This document shows, in pieces, positions 8,619-16,795 of a stretch of 64,000 nt of DNA; position 1 is the first letter of the stretch, and every line of letters begins with the position of its first letter. The notes below the pieces were generated by a model. It ran no database searches, was not told the origin of the DNA, and saw only the letters and a list, made by a program, of their open reading frames with translations. Both the position numbers and the translations under genes were made by a program. The DNA comes from CAZKAP01 sp964550895 (GTDB taxonomy: Bacteria; Bacteroidota; Bacteroidia; Flavobacteriales; Flavobacteriaceae): the NCBI GenBank assembly GCA_964550895.1, contig CAZKAP010000007.1, forward strand, positions 1-64,000, written 5' to 3'.

Positions 8619-9560
8619 TTATCGGTGACGCTCGCGGAACCACTTGACCATCGCCTCCACGGTTTCCTCGTTGCTACTCACTTTAAATTCGGGAAACCGT
8701 TTTCTAAATTTCTGATCGGACATGATATACGGATTCTTGAACTGATACATCATCTCGTCGATCTCTTGCACGGGCCCTATGAATGGCCTCAGCAAAGCGC
8801 GAAGTACCGGGTGCATCACCTTTAGGGGAAGGTCCGTATTCAGCGCCCGGTTAAAGAGCCCGTGGATCTCCTTCACCGTGGCCGGTTCACCCACCGGCAG
8901 GTGCCAGGTCTGACCGTAGCAATCTTCATTCTGGGCGAGTTCCACAAGGGCACGTCCGCAATCCCGAACATCGGTATAGGTATGGGACACGTCGGTGGGA
9001 AAAAGGGTCTGTGCGGGTTTTCCCTTGAGCATATTCTCGAGGAAGAGCATATAGAATACGCTGTTGCGAGCACCCGGGCCCATAAAATCCGCCGCGCGTC
9101 CAGTGAGCCCTTGTACGCGCTCTTCTGTCATGGCCGTTTCGAGCAGGTCGGACACCCGTTTTCGTATTCGCCCCTTCCTGGAGACCGGATTCCGGGCGGC
9201 AGATTCGTCGAACGGTACCGGAAGCGGCGGAGCATATATATATACATTATCCAGGAAAATAAGCCTACTGCCCGACTTCTCGCAAGCCTCGAGTACATTC
9301 CTCATTAGCGGTTCCCACTGGGCCTCCCATACTGCGGAAGAATAGGGCAGACCCACGCAGAGGTAAACATGAGTACTACCCTCTATACATCGCTCCGTAT
9401 CGGCTGGATTCAACACATCGGCTTTCCACTGATTGGGGCGGTCTATGGCAGGATTTCTGTTGACCTCCCGGTACGGCAGGCTCCGATCCATAAGGCTCGC
9501 TACCACGGCCTGACCTACCGCACCCTTGGAGCCCAGTACTGTATGGAGTTGATCACTCAT
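8619..9560 (-). CDS. NAD-dependent epimerase/dehydratase-like protein
   Basis: 313 residues from the ATG at 9558-9560. A longer frame exists upstream, but its first 22 codons are out of character for the family, which starts right at the Rossmann strand. The N-terminus has a GxxGxxG nucleotide loop, GSKGAVG (about 9-15). Further on, LIFLDNVYIYAP (about 97-108) resembles the serine/tyrosine region of extended SDR proteins, although a strict YxxxK is not obvious. TGRAADFMGPG and HTYTDVRDCGRALVELA are typical of atypical SDRs that bind NAD(P). It probably acts on a nucleotide-sugar or a small ketone; the exact reaction is unknown. Confidence 0.75.
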   Translation of the reverse strand: MSDQLHTVLGSKGAVGQAVVASLMDRSLPYREVNRNPAIDRPNQWKADVLNPADTERCIEGSTHVYLCVGLPYSSAVWEAQWEPLMRNVLEACEKSGSRLIFLDNVYIYAPPLPVPFDESAARNPVSRKGRIRKRVSDLLETAMTEERVQGLTGRAADFMGPGARNSVFYMLFLENMLKGKPAQTLFPTDVSHTYTDVRDCGRALVELAQNEDCYGQTWHLPVGEPATVKEIHGLFNRALNTDLPLKVMHPVLRALLRPFIGPVQEIDEMMYQFKNPYIMSDQKFRKRFPEFKVSSNEETVEAMVKWFRERHR

Positions 9561-9617
9561 GACTGTTGTTTTGACTTTGCCCCCAGAAGTTACCATAATT
9601 CTGAAAGCTTGTCCCCA

Positions 9618-9638
9618 CCGGGCCATTCAGATGCCCGG
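9618..9638. repeat. hairpin upstream of Tricorn-type protease gene
   Basis: CCGGGC (9618-9623) and GCCCGG (9633-9638) form a 6-bp GC stem around a 9-base loop, with CTGTTTTTCTT about 10 bases further on the plus strand. It lies in the 186-bp divergent region between the epimerase and protease genes. It could terminate stray plus-strand transcription or form part of the protease leader. Confidence 0.35.
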
Positions 9639-9746
9639 GGATGCCCTGTTTTTCTTAACTTGGACAGACCGATGTGACCGCAGCGAACCCACTTGAGTGC
9701 TATCCCCATCGGAAATATTAAAGATTCATAAACCAAAATTTGTAGT

Positions 9747-12700
9747 ATGCCAATAATACGTTCCCTCTGGGTAGGGATTTTATCCCTGTTGTTCGCCCAA
9801 CCGGCCGTGGGCCAGAATACCAATGATACACGACTGCTTCAGAACCCGGCGACCAGCCGCGATCGAATCGCTTTCGTTTACGCAGAAGACCTGTGGATCG
9901 CAGGTCGCGATGGGAGTAACCCCCGACGGCTTACCATAGATGAAGGCGTGGAGTCCAATCCTGTTTTTTCTCCCGACGGCGGCCATATCGCTTTTACTGC
10001 TCAGTACGATGGGAATATGGATGTATTCGTGGTATCCAGTAAAGGGGGGGTACCCAGACGACTTACCTGGCACCCTGGGACGGATCGGGTACTCGGATTT
10101 ACTCCGGACGGAAGTGCGGTGCTTTTCATGTCTCAGCGTGCCACATTCACGAACCGGCACGCCAAGTTTTATACCGTTGACCTTCAGGGGGGGCGACCTG
10201 AAGAACTGCCCGTGCCCTCGGGCTTTACGGGCACACTATCGCCGGATGGCAAGTATATAGCATACAATCCACTCTACGAAGCATTTAACCAGTGGAAGAA
10301 TTACCGGGGAGGAACCCAGAGCCGGATATGGATCATGGACCTGGAATCGCACGAAGTGACCGAGGTGCCCAAACCGGCCTCCGGCAGTAACGATGCCGAT
10401 CCGGAATGGGTGGGAAGCCGGGTTTTCTTTCGCAGCGATCGCGACGGAGAGTTCAATCTGTATTCTTATGATACCTCCTCCGGACAGGTCGTGCGCCACA
10501 CGGATTATGACGATTTTGGGGTGTTGAATCTGAATTCCCACGGAAACGAGCTGGTTTACGAGCAGGCCGGATATATCCACCGACTGGATGTGCGGACGGG
10601 GAGCAGTGAGCGCATAAAAGTGGGAATAGCAACCGATCTCCTCGAGCTTCGTCCGCGGTATGTATCCGGTCCGGCTTATATTCGGAGTGCATCGGTCTCT
10701 CCTTCGGCGGCCCGGGTGGTCCTGGATTTCAGGGGAGAAGTCGTCACCGTTCCCGGTAAACAGGGTGACGTGGTCAACCACAGCAATACGCCCGGGGTTC
10801 ACGAAACCTATCCGACCTGGTCACCCGATGGGAACCATATCGCCTATTTCTCCGATGCTTCCGGGGAATATGAACTGCATATCCGGGAAATCACAAGTGG
10901 AAAGGTGAGGAAAATAGTGCCAAAGGGTGCCGGTTTCTATGCTTTTCCCCACTGGTCACCCGATAGCAGAAAAATAGCCTGGGTGGATAACAGTCGCAGC
11001 CTGTATGTGGCAGACCTGGCTTCGGCAAAGGTGAATACGGTCGCCTCAGATGTATCCTACGTGCCCGGTTCCTTTAGGGATCTCTTCGGTTCCTGGTCTG
11101 CCGATTCGAACTGGATCAGCTATACGACGGTAAAGGAGACGAATTTTGAGCAGGCTTTTGCATACAGCCTCAAGGAGAAAAAATCCTACCCGTTAAGCGA
11201 CGGATTGTCCGATGTTTCCCAGCCGGTATTCGATCCCAGTGGCAAATACCTCTATATGCTGGCCTCGACGGATGCCGGTCCGGTAGTCAACTGGTTTGAC
11301 CAGTCCAATCAGGATATGCAATCGACCTATTCGATCTATCTCGTGACCCTGCAAAAAGACACACCATCGCCACTGGCCAGGAAGAACGATCTCGAGGCAG
11401 GCGAGAAGATCCAGCCGGATGATGCAGACCAGAAAAGTAAAGGCAAGGCCAAAACTGAAGAAAAGAGCCCCATGCGAATCGATTGGGAAGGGATTACCAG
11501 CCGTATCATCGATCTGCCCATGAAGCCCGGCAACTATGGTAATCTGGCCAGCCCGGAGGAAGGGAAGCTCTACTACGTCGCCCGAAGCAGGGGTGCAGAC
11601 TCCGGTGGCTCCTCCCTGATGGTTTTTGATCTCAAGGAACAGGAAGGTAAAGAAATCATGAAGGCCGACGAATTTCAGATCGCGGCCCAGGGAGAAAAGC
11701 TACTGTATCGAAAGGGCAGGGCCTGGGGAATCGCTCCCGTGGGTAAGAAACCCGACGGTGATATGCTCGACCTGAATACCATTGAAGTGAGGATAGAGCC
11801 ACGGAAGGAATGGGAGAATATTTTCGATGAGGCCTGGAGGGTTAACCGGGATTATTTCTACGATCCGGGCATGCACGGGGCCGATTGGGCAGCCATGAGA
11901 GAAAAGTACCGGGTATTTCTGGGAGATGTCTCCTGTCGTAGTGATCTGTACCGTGTTATGCAGTGGATGTTCAGCGAGCTGGCCGTCGGGCACCATCGAT
12001 TTACTGGCAGGGGAGACCGCCTGAATGACCCTGTGAGCGTAGGGGGCGGATTACTTGGAGCGGATTATGAGGTGTCTGAAAATCGGTACCGCTTCAGGAA
12101 GATCTACGGGGGACTGAACTGGAACCCCGGCCTGCGCTCACCACTGACTGAACCCGGGATAGAAGTCAACGAGGGGGATTACCTTATCGCCGTTAATGGC
12201 CGACAGTTGACCGCCGACCAGAACCTGTATTCCTTCTTCGAGAACACGGCCGGGAAGCTGGTCGAGCTGACCGTGAGTGCTTCCGCCTCGGGTTCCGCCC
12301 CACGCAAGGTTCAGGTGGTTCCCGTCGGCAGCGAAAACAGCCTGAGAAACCGGGACTGGATCGAAAGCAATATCCGTAAGGTATCGGATGCCACGGATGG
12401 CCGGGTAGGATACGTCTATGTGCCCAATACGGCCACGGCTGGTCACGAGTACTTCAAGAGGTATTTCTTCCCCCAGGCGGATAAGGAAGCCCTGATAGTC
12501 GATGAACGTTTCAACGGCGGCGGACAGCTGGCGGATTATTACATCGATCATCTCAGGAAGCCTTATCAGGCCTCATGGGCTTTTCGTTACGGGGAGGATC
12601 AGAAGGCACCCAATGCCTCAGTCCAGGGTCCCAAGGTCCTGCTGATCGATGAAACGGCTGGATCCGGAGGGGATTACTTTCCCTACCTCTTCCGAAAGTT

Positions 12701-13007
12701 TGGTTTGGGCAAGCTGATCGGAAAGCGCACCTGGGGTGGCCTGGTTGGCATATTGGGATATCCTGAGTTTATTGACGGGGGAGGAGTTACGGCTCCGAAT
12801 GTGGCCTTCTACGACGAAGAAGGCTTTGGAATCGAGAACGTAGGGGTGCCGCCGGACATCGAAGTAGAGCAATGGCCGGCTCAGGTGAATCAGGGGAAGG
12901 ACCCCCAATTGGAAAAGGCGATCGAGGTCATACTCGGGGAACTCAGAACCCAAAAAGCGATTTATCCCGATCGGCCGGAGTATCCAAAACGGACCCGAAA
13001 CGATTGA
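9747..13007 (+). CDS. secreted Tricorn-type peptidase (family S41)
   Basis: A large protein of 1086 residues with a signal peptide (1-23, ending AVGQ), so it acts in the periplasm or outside. Residues about 35-560 hold beta-propeller repeats of TolB/WD40-PD40 type, seen as recurrent FSPDGGHIAFTAQYDG, WSPDGNHIAYFSD and WSPDSRKIAWVDN blocks. After a low-complexity K/E/D linker (about 545-575) come the Tricorn C1, PDZ (about 775-860) and C2 protease domains. Catalytic elements are visible: histidine in AVGHHRFTG and nucleophile S973 in ETAGSGGDYF. Tricorn homologs trim peptides to small products. Bacteroidota carry secreted versions that probably scavenge peptides. The gene stands alone with its own terminator. 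Confidence 0.93.
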   Translation: MPIIRSLWVGILSLLFAQPAVGQNTNDTRLLQNPATSRDRIAFVYAEDLWIAGRDGSNPRRLTIDEGVESNPVFSPDGGHIAFTAQYDGNMDVFVVSSKGGVPRRLTWHPGTDRVLGFTPDGSAVLFMSQRATFTNRHAKFYTVDLQGGRPEELPVPSGFTGTLSPDGKYIAYNPLYEAFNQWKNYRGGTQSRIWIMDLESHEVTEVPKPASGSNDADPEWVGSRVFFRSDRDGEFNLYSYDTSSGQVVRHTDYDDFGVLNLNSHGNELVYEQAGYIHRLDVRTGSSERIKVGIATDLLELRPRYVSGPAYIRSASVSPSAARVVLDFRGEVVTVPGKQGDVVNHSNTPGVHETYPTWSPDGNHIAYFSDASGEYELHIREITSGKVRKIVPKGAGFYAFPHWSPDSRKIAWVDNSRSLYVADLASAKVNTVASDVSYVPGSFRDLFGSWSADSNWISYTTVKETNFEQAFAYSLKEKKSYPLSDGLSDVSQPVFDPSGKYLYMLASTDAGPVVNWFDQSNQDMQSTYSIYLVTLQKDTPSPLARKNDLEAGEKIQPDDADQKSKGKAKTEEKSPMRIDWEGITSRIIDLPMKPGNYGNLASPEEGKLYYVARSRGADSGGSSLMVFDLKEQEGKEIMKADEFQIAAQGEKLLYRKGRAWGIAPVGKKPDGDMLDLNTIEVRIEPRKEWENIFDEAWRVNRDYFYDPGMHGADWAAMREKYRVFLGDVSCRSDLYRVMQWMFSELAVGHHRFTGRGDRLNDPVSVGGGLLGADYEVSENRYRFRKIYGGLNWNPGLRSPLTEPGIEVNEGDYLIAVNGRQLTADQNLYSFFENTAGKLVELTVSASASGSAPRKVQVVPVGSENSLRNRDWIESNIRKVSDATDGRVGYVYVPNTATAGHEYFKRYFFPQADKEALIVDERFNGGGQLADYYIDHLRKPYQASWAFRYGEDQKAPNASVQGPKVLLIDETAGSGGDYFPYLFRKFGLGKLIGKRTWGGLVGILGYPEFIDGGGVTAPNVAFYDEEGFGIENVGVPPDIEVEQWPAQVNQGKDPQLEKAIEVILGELRTQKAIYPDRPEYPKRTRND

Positions 13008-13015
13008 TTAACCAC

Positions 13016-13038
13016 AGGGGGCTCAGCCCCCTTTTTTT
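13016..13038 (+). terminator. terminator after Tricorn-type protease
   Basis: GGGGGCTCAGCCCCC (13017-13031) forms a compact GC hairpin with a tight loop. It is followed directly by seven T residues on the plus strand, 9 bases after the protease stop. This is a textbook intrinsic terminator. Confidence 0.93.
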
Positions 13039-13133
13039 ATTTCGGCTGCTGCCTATGGCTAAATATTCATTGCCGTTGTAACAAACGCCCCAGGAATTCT
13101 TCTACTTAGTACATCAATCAATAAAATGGAGTC

Positions 13134-13208
13134 ATGAAACGATTAGTCATTCTCTTTGCCATGCTGTTTACCGCAGCCGCCAGTCTACTCCTGCATTTCC
13201 AGGGCTGA
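13134..13208 (+). CDS. possible 24-residue hydrophobic peptide
   Basis: ATG at 13134 is preceded by GGAG, one of the few Shine-Dalgarno-like sequences in this window. The predicted peptide has a basic start (MKRLVILF) and then an all-hydrophobic body with AAAS, ending HFQG. It resembles a signal peptide or a tiny membrane peptide. It lies in the 384-bp space between the protease terminator and the convergent glycosylase gene, and is followed by two hairpins, the second terminator-like. So it may be the coding part of a short independent transcript. No family recognised; coding is uncertain. Confidence 0.4.
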   Translation: MKRLVILFAMLFTAAASLLLHFQG

Positions 13209-13223
13209 CAATAAATCAAGTAC

Positions 13224-13292
13224 ACCGGAGTGATAGCTTATGGTTGAGGGGAACTCCGGTTCGGACCCATGCCGACCGGCATGGGTTTTATT
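13224..13292 (+). ncRNA. structured short transcript end: two hairpins with terminator
   Basis: ACCGGAGT (13224-13231) pairs perfectly with ACTCCGGT (13253-13260) around a 21-base loop. Five bases later CCCATGCC (13266-13273) pairs with GGCATGGG (13278-13285), followed by TTTTATTG, an intrinsic terminator. No plus-strand gene follows. The Tricorn gene already has its own terminator at 13016-13038, so these hairpins probably end a separate small RNA covering the 24-residue ORF. The stretch 13293-13392 shows nothing further. Confidence 0.45.
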
Positions 13293-13392
13293 GTTCTATC
13301 CCCGTGGAATAACTTCTGCCGCGATTCGTGAAGCCATTCCGTTCTATTTGAATTTCGAAGTAGTGGGGTGGAGGGAAAGTAGAACTCAGGAT

Positions 13393-13947
13393 TCAGAAGT
13401 TACTCCAATGGGGATTCTCCTTTAAGACCTCCTGATAAATAGGGCAATCCGGGGTATGCGCTCCCTTGAGATAGCCCGTACTCATGAGAAACTCCCCGGT
13501 GATCTCACCACCGGTGAACCTGAAGTACTTTCGGAAAAGGCCTATCCACCCCGGTTTGTCCAGGTTTCCCTGTATATCGAGCCAGGCTTTGAAGCTTCCG
13601 AACTCTCTCTGAATTTCCCGAATTACCCCTGCATTGTGCAAGGCGGCATCCACTTTAAGGCGGTTGCGGACAATTCCGGGATCACTCAGGAGTCGTTTGC
13701 GGTCCGAATCCCCGTAACGGGCGACGGAATCAATATTGAAGTTGGAATATGCCCTTCGAAAATTGTCCTTTTTGTTGAGAATCGTGGTCCAGGACAATCC
13801 TGCCTGATTGATCTCCAGGATGAGCCTTCCGAACAATTCATCGTCGGAGTGCAAAGGGAAACCGTACTCCGTATCGTGGTAGGCCTTGTGGGGCGATTCC
13901 CTGGGCATGTTTTTTACGGCCTCGCAATAGTGTATGGACTGTTCCAT
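13393..13947 (-). CDS. tag: DNA-3-methyladenine glycosylase I
   Basis: 184 residues from the ATG at 13945-13947; the track-length upstream extension lacks family similarity. It is a base-excision repair enzyme that removes 3-methyladenine from alkylated DNA. Family signatures are clear: YHDTEYGFPLHSDDELFG (about 23-40), then EINQAGLSWTTILNKKDNFR (about 45-64), which forms the helix-hairpin and base-binding pocket. The zinc-snap positions appear kept: an early cysteine in HYCEAV and, near the C-terminus, histidine and cysteine in GAHTPDCPIY. Length matches the family (about 180-190). The gene is monocistronic; the 3' end faces the small hairpin transcript. Confidence 0.92.
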   Translation of the reverse strand: MEQSIHYCEAVKNMPRESPHKAYHDTEYGFPLHSDDELFGRLILEINQAGLSWTTILNKKDNFRRAYSNFNIDSVARYGDSDRKRLLSDPGIVRNRLKVDAALHNAGVIREIQREFGSFKAWLDIQGNLDKPGWIGLFRKYFRFTGGEITGEFLMSTGYLKGAHTPDCPIYQEVLKENPHWSNF

Positions 13948-14068
13948 GAAAAATTCCCTTGGGGCTTCTGCTGAGTGCACCACAAAGGTAGTACAGTCCT
14001 GTGCAGATTACCTGCATACGGACCCAGGACTCTGGAGTTGCTGAGGAAGAACGGTGGGAAAGTCCGGA

Positions 14069-14224
14069 TTAAAAGATCAGGAGCACTATAAGATAAACGA
14101 GTGCGAAGATTAGGCTGCGTATCATCGTATTCGATTTTAGGTAAAAGTACTTCGACTCCGGTTGTAAACCCCTCTCTTCCCCGATAAACTGCACAAATAT
14201 CCTACGAACGCAATCGGAAGGCAT
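14069..14224 (-). CDS. possible 51-residue membrane-anchored protein
   Basis: An open frame starts with ATG at 14222-14224, inside the last 23 bases of the gene ending at 14202, and stops at 14069-14071. The first 33 residues are polar (MPSDCVRR, then GEERGLQPESKYFYLKSN), and the last 18 form one hydrophobic helix (MIRSLIFALVYLIVLLIF). The basic residues before the helix fit a single-pass protein with a cytoplasmic N-terminus. GTG at codon 11 and the inner ATG at codon 34 are alternative starts. The overlap with the upstream gene suggests translational coupling. No family recognised; judged coding from the residue pattern only. Confidence 0.45.
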   Translation of the reverse strand: MPSDCVRRIFVQFIGEERGLQPESKYFYLKSNTMIRSLIFALVYLIVLLIF

Positions 14225-14957
14225 GAATCGTGTTATTCAGGAAGCGGGCGACCTGCACAGGGTCTACACCTTTGGTCGGTAAAATACCCCCCTGGAACCC
14301 ATTCGATACCCAGTAGGCCGGGCTGTCCAGGGCATCGAAGCCCGAGGGGTCCACCTGCTTGGAACCCTCATACGCACTGATGTAGAAGTAATACCCGTCG
14401 ACCAGGCTGTCGGGTATGGCCAGTCCCATGCCCAGGGCCCTGCCGTCGCCTGCGGCATCGGAGATGAAGATTCCCGTATCGAAGTGGTGGGGCCATACCC
14501 TAACCCCGACCTGCCATCCGTAGGCCCCGCTGATAATTTCCAGTGCCATCTGTGCAAGTATACGCTGCTGCACATGGAGTTCGAGTTCGCCTCTATCCGC
14601 GCCACCGAATTGGTATCCCCGCTTGGGGGGTTCATAGGGAAGCTCGTAATGCAGATCGAGGTGGTACGGTCGTTCCAGGCCGACGCCTTTGCATAATGCT
14701 TCGAGCTCCTGGAGTACCTCAGGGTGTTTCTTGCCTTTCAGATCAATCTCCGCACCCCTTTCGGACCAGTACAGCTTCTTACCGGTAACCTCGTAAACCA
14801 AAGAGCCTGCCCCGGGTATGGGGTGGGTCAGGTAGGCCGCGCGGGCGAAGTCGAATCCCAGGCTGGTATGACTGTCGTCTGACCGGTACTCGAGATAGGT
14901 CTTTGCGGCTCCCACCAGATACTGGCTGGCCCAGTGTATTTCGGAAAGTACACTCAT
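14202..14957 (-). CDS. conserved protein of unknown function
   Basis: 251 residues, soluble, with no signal peptide. I do not recognise the family with confidence. Visible patterns: LSEIHWASQYLVGAAKTYL at the start, HLDLHYELPYEPP (about 98-110), VWPHHFDTGIFI (about 154-165) and YWVSNGFQGGILP near the end. The histidine/aspartate-rich WPHHFDTG loop could hold a metal. The start ATG overlaps the stop of the ypdA-like gene by 4 bases (ATGA), so the two are translationally coupled and the protein may assist thiol or redox metabolism, but that is inference from position alone. Confidence 0.6.
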   Translation of the reverse strand: MSVLSEIHWASQYLVGAAKTYLEYRSDDSHTSLGFDFARAAYLTHPIPGAGSLVYEVTGKKLYWSERGAEIDLKGKKHPEVLQELEALCKGVGLERPYHLDLHYELPYEPPKRGYQFGGADRGELELHVQQRILAQMALEIISGAYGWQVGVRVWPHHFDTGIFISDAAGDGRALGMGLAIPDSLVDGYYFYISAYEGSKQVDPSGFDALDSPAYWVSNGFQGGILPTKGVDPVQVARFLNNTIHAFRLRS

Positions 14958-15931
14958 GTACTGTGCTTTTTTTGGTATTCAATTATGCGGCTAACTATGG
15001 TTTCTGCGTGTATCCTTGAATTCTCGATAAACCATTTGTGGGTCTCCATGCCCCCGCAGATTACTCCCGCCAGGAACAGGCCGGGAACGTTGGTTTCCAT
15101 CGTCCGCGGATCGTAGGTGGGTTTAGAAAGGCCATCTGTCGATAGGGCTATCCCCAGGGATTCGAGGAACCGGAAATTGGGTCGGTATCCGGTCAGTGCC
15201 AGAACGAAGTCGTTCTCGATCTCAAAGGTGCCATCGGGGCCCTGCAGTACGAGGTGATCGGGATGGATTTCCCGGACCTCGGTTCGGTAATATGCCCGGA
15301 TGCTACCCTCTTCGATCCGGTTGATGATATCGGGGCGAACCCAGTACTTCACCCGCTGACCGACTTCTTCTCCGCGTATAATCAGGGTCACTTCGGCTCC
15401 TTTCCGCCAGCACTCCAGGGCGGCATCGATGGCGGAATTACTGGCACCGATAACAGCCAGCCTGCGGGTCGAATAGTAGTGGGGTTCCGAGTAGTAATGG
15501 GATACTTTCGGCAGGTCTTCACCCGGTACGTTGAGAAGATTGGGTATGTCGTAGAAACCGGTGGCTACTACCAGGTTTTGGCCGTGGTACTCGCCCCTGG
15601 GCGTACGTACCCTGAAATCACCAGGGGATCTCAGGACTTCCGTAACCTCTTCGAACAAGCGTATATTCAGCGCGAAGGAGGTGACGATTCTTCGGTAATA
15701 TTCCAGAGCCTCGTCCCTTTTGGGCTTGGCCTCCTTACTGATAAAGGGTATCCCATCGATTTCCAGTTTCTCCGAAGAGGAGAAGAACTGCATGGTACGG
15801 GGGTAGTTGTACAGGCTGTTTACGATGACGCCTTTCTCCAGTATCAGGTGCGAAAGCCCATTTTTTCTGGCCTGCAGGGCGCAAGCGATGCCTATGGGTC
15901 CTCCGCCGATAATGACGAGGTCGTAGCTCAT
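14954..15931 (-). CDS. ypdA: YpdA-family FAD-dependent (bacilli)thiol disulfide reductase
   Basis: 325 residues, a two-dinucleotide-fold flavoprotein. The FAD loop VIIGGGPIGIACAL is at residues 5-18. A second loop VIGASNSAIDAALE (about 163-176) binds NADPH, and FVLALTGYRPN plus VPGLFLAGVICGG close the FAD site. The thioredoxin-reductase CxxC is missing, and the pattern matches YpdA, the putative bacillithiol disulfide reductase of Firmicutes and Bacteroidota. It would keep low-molecular-weight thiols reduced using NADPH. It is downstream of rpe (11-bp gap) and coupled to the unknown gene after it. The assignment to bacillithiol is by family; bshA/B/C are not in the window. Confidence 0.85.
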   Translation of the reverse strand: MSYDLVIIGGGPIGIACALQARKNGLSHLILEKGVIVNSLYNYPRTMQFFSSSEKLEIDGIPFISKEAKPKRDEALEYYRRIVTSFALNIRLFEEVTEVLRSPGDFRVRTPRGEYHGQNLVVATGFYDIPNLLNVPGEDLPKVSHYYSEPHYYSTRRLAVIGASNSAIDAALECWRKGAEVTLIIRGEEVGQRVKYWVRPDIINRIEEGSIRAYYRTEVREIHPDHLVLQGPDGTFEIENDFVLALTGYRPNFRFLESLGIALSTDGLSKPTYDPRTMETNVPGLFLAGVICGGMETHKWFIENSRIHAETIVSRIIEYQKKHST

Positions 15932-15942
15932 GTTTTCGTGCT

Positions 15943-16608
15943 TTACACCTTCATTTGTCGTTTGAAGTCGGCCGCACTTGCACGAAGGTCGGAAACGGAG
16001 AAAAGGGCACTTCCCGCGACCAGGGTATCTGCCCCGGCTCTGATCAGGTCCCCGGCATTATAGAGGTTAACCCCGCCATCGATTTCGATTCTGGACTGGG
16101 AGCCGCTGCGTTCGATAAGTGACTTCAGTTGGGCGATCTTCTCGAAGGTGTAGGGGATAAAGCTCTGTCCCCCGAACCCAGGATTCACCGACATGAGTAA
16201 AACGAGATCTATGTCCTGTATGATGGGTTCCAACAAGGAAACCGGGGTGTGGGGATTCAGGGCGACGCCGGCCCGGACACCCAAATCATGGATACGCTGC
16301 ACGGTCCGGTGGAGGTGGGTGACTGCCTCAAGGTGAACCGTAATCACCTCGGCGCCCAGCCGGGCAAAATCTCCCAGGTATCGATCGGGATCCACTATCA
16401 TCAGATGAACATCCAGCGGTTTGGTGCCTGCTCTTCGTATCGCCTTCATTACAGGCATGCCGTAGGAGATGTTGGGTACGAAAAGGCCATCCATGATATC
16501 CAGATGGTACCAGTCGGCCTCGGAATGTTCGAGTTTGGCGATTTGTTCCCCGAGGCGGGTAAAATCGGCGGCCAGCAGGGACGGAGCCAGTATGGGAGTA
16601 TGTAACAT
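15943..16608 (-). CDS. rpe: ribulose-phosphate 3-epimerase
   Basis: 221 residues, a TIM barrel that interconverts ribulose-5-phosphate and xylulose-5-phosphate in the pentose phosphate pathway. Key patterns are present: APSLLAADFTRL at the start with the catalytic aspartate region WYHLDIMDGLFVPN (about 36-49), DVHLMIVDPD (metal-binding histidine), VLLMSVNPGFGGQSFIP (about 132-148) and EIDGGVNLYNAGDLIRAGADTLVAGSALF with the second catalytic aspartate. Length is standard. It is the first gene of the rpe-ypdA-unknown run and lies downstream of the rpoD terminator. Confidence 0.96.
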   Translation of the reverse strand: MLHTPILAPSLLAADFTRLGEQIAKLEHSEADWYHLDIMDGLFVPNISYGMPVMKAIRRAGTKPLDVHLMIVDPDRYLGDFARLGAEVITVHLEAVTHLHRTVQRIHDLGVRAGVALNPHTPVSLLEPIIQDIDLVLLMSVNPGFGGQSFIPYTFEKIAQLKSLIERSGSQSRIEIDGGVNLYNAGDLIRAGADTLVAGSALFSVSDLRASAADFKRQMKV

Positions 16609-16664
16609 AGTAGTACGAAGGTACTCAATCCGGTGGTGGCCTGTGGTTTTAGCTGGGTAAGGGG

Positions 16665-16697
16665 CAAAAAAAAAACTCCGGTAATCAGCCGGAGTTT
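16665..16697 (-). terminator. rpoD terminator
   Basis: On the minus strand AAACTCCGG pairs with CCGGAGTTT (16689-16697 with 16673-16681) around a 7-base loop, and the stem runs into nine or more U residues. It lies about 100 bp after the rpoD stop and before rpe, so it ends the rpoD transcript. Confidence 0.9.
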
Positions 16698-16795
16698 ATT
16701 CATCAATCAAAAAACGAACAGTCATGATAAACTGTGAATCGATGCAAGATATAAATTTTCAGGACTTAAAAAAATGAAATTCTCAAATTTTAGCC

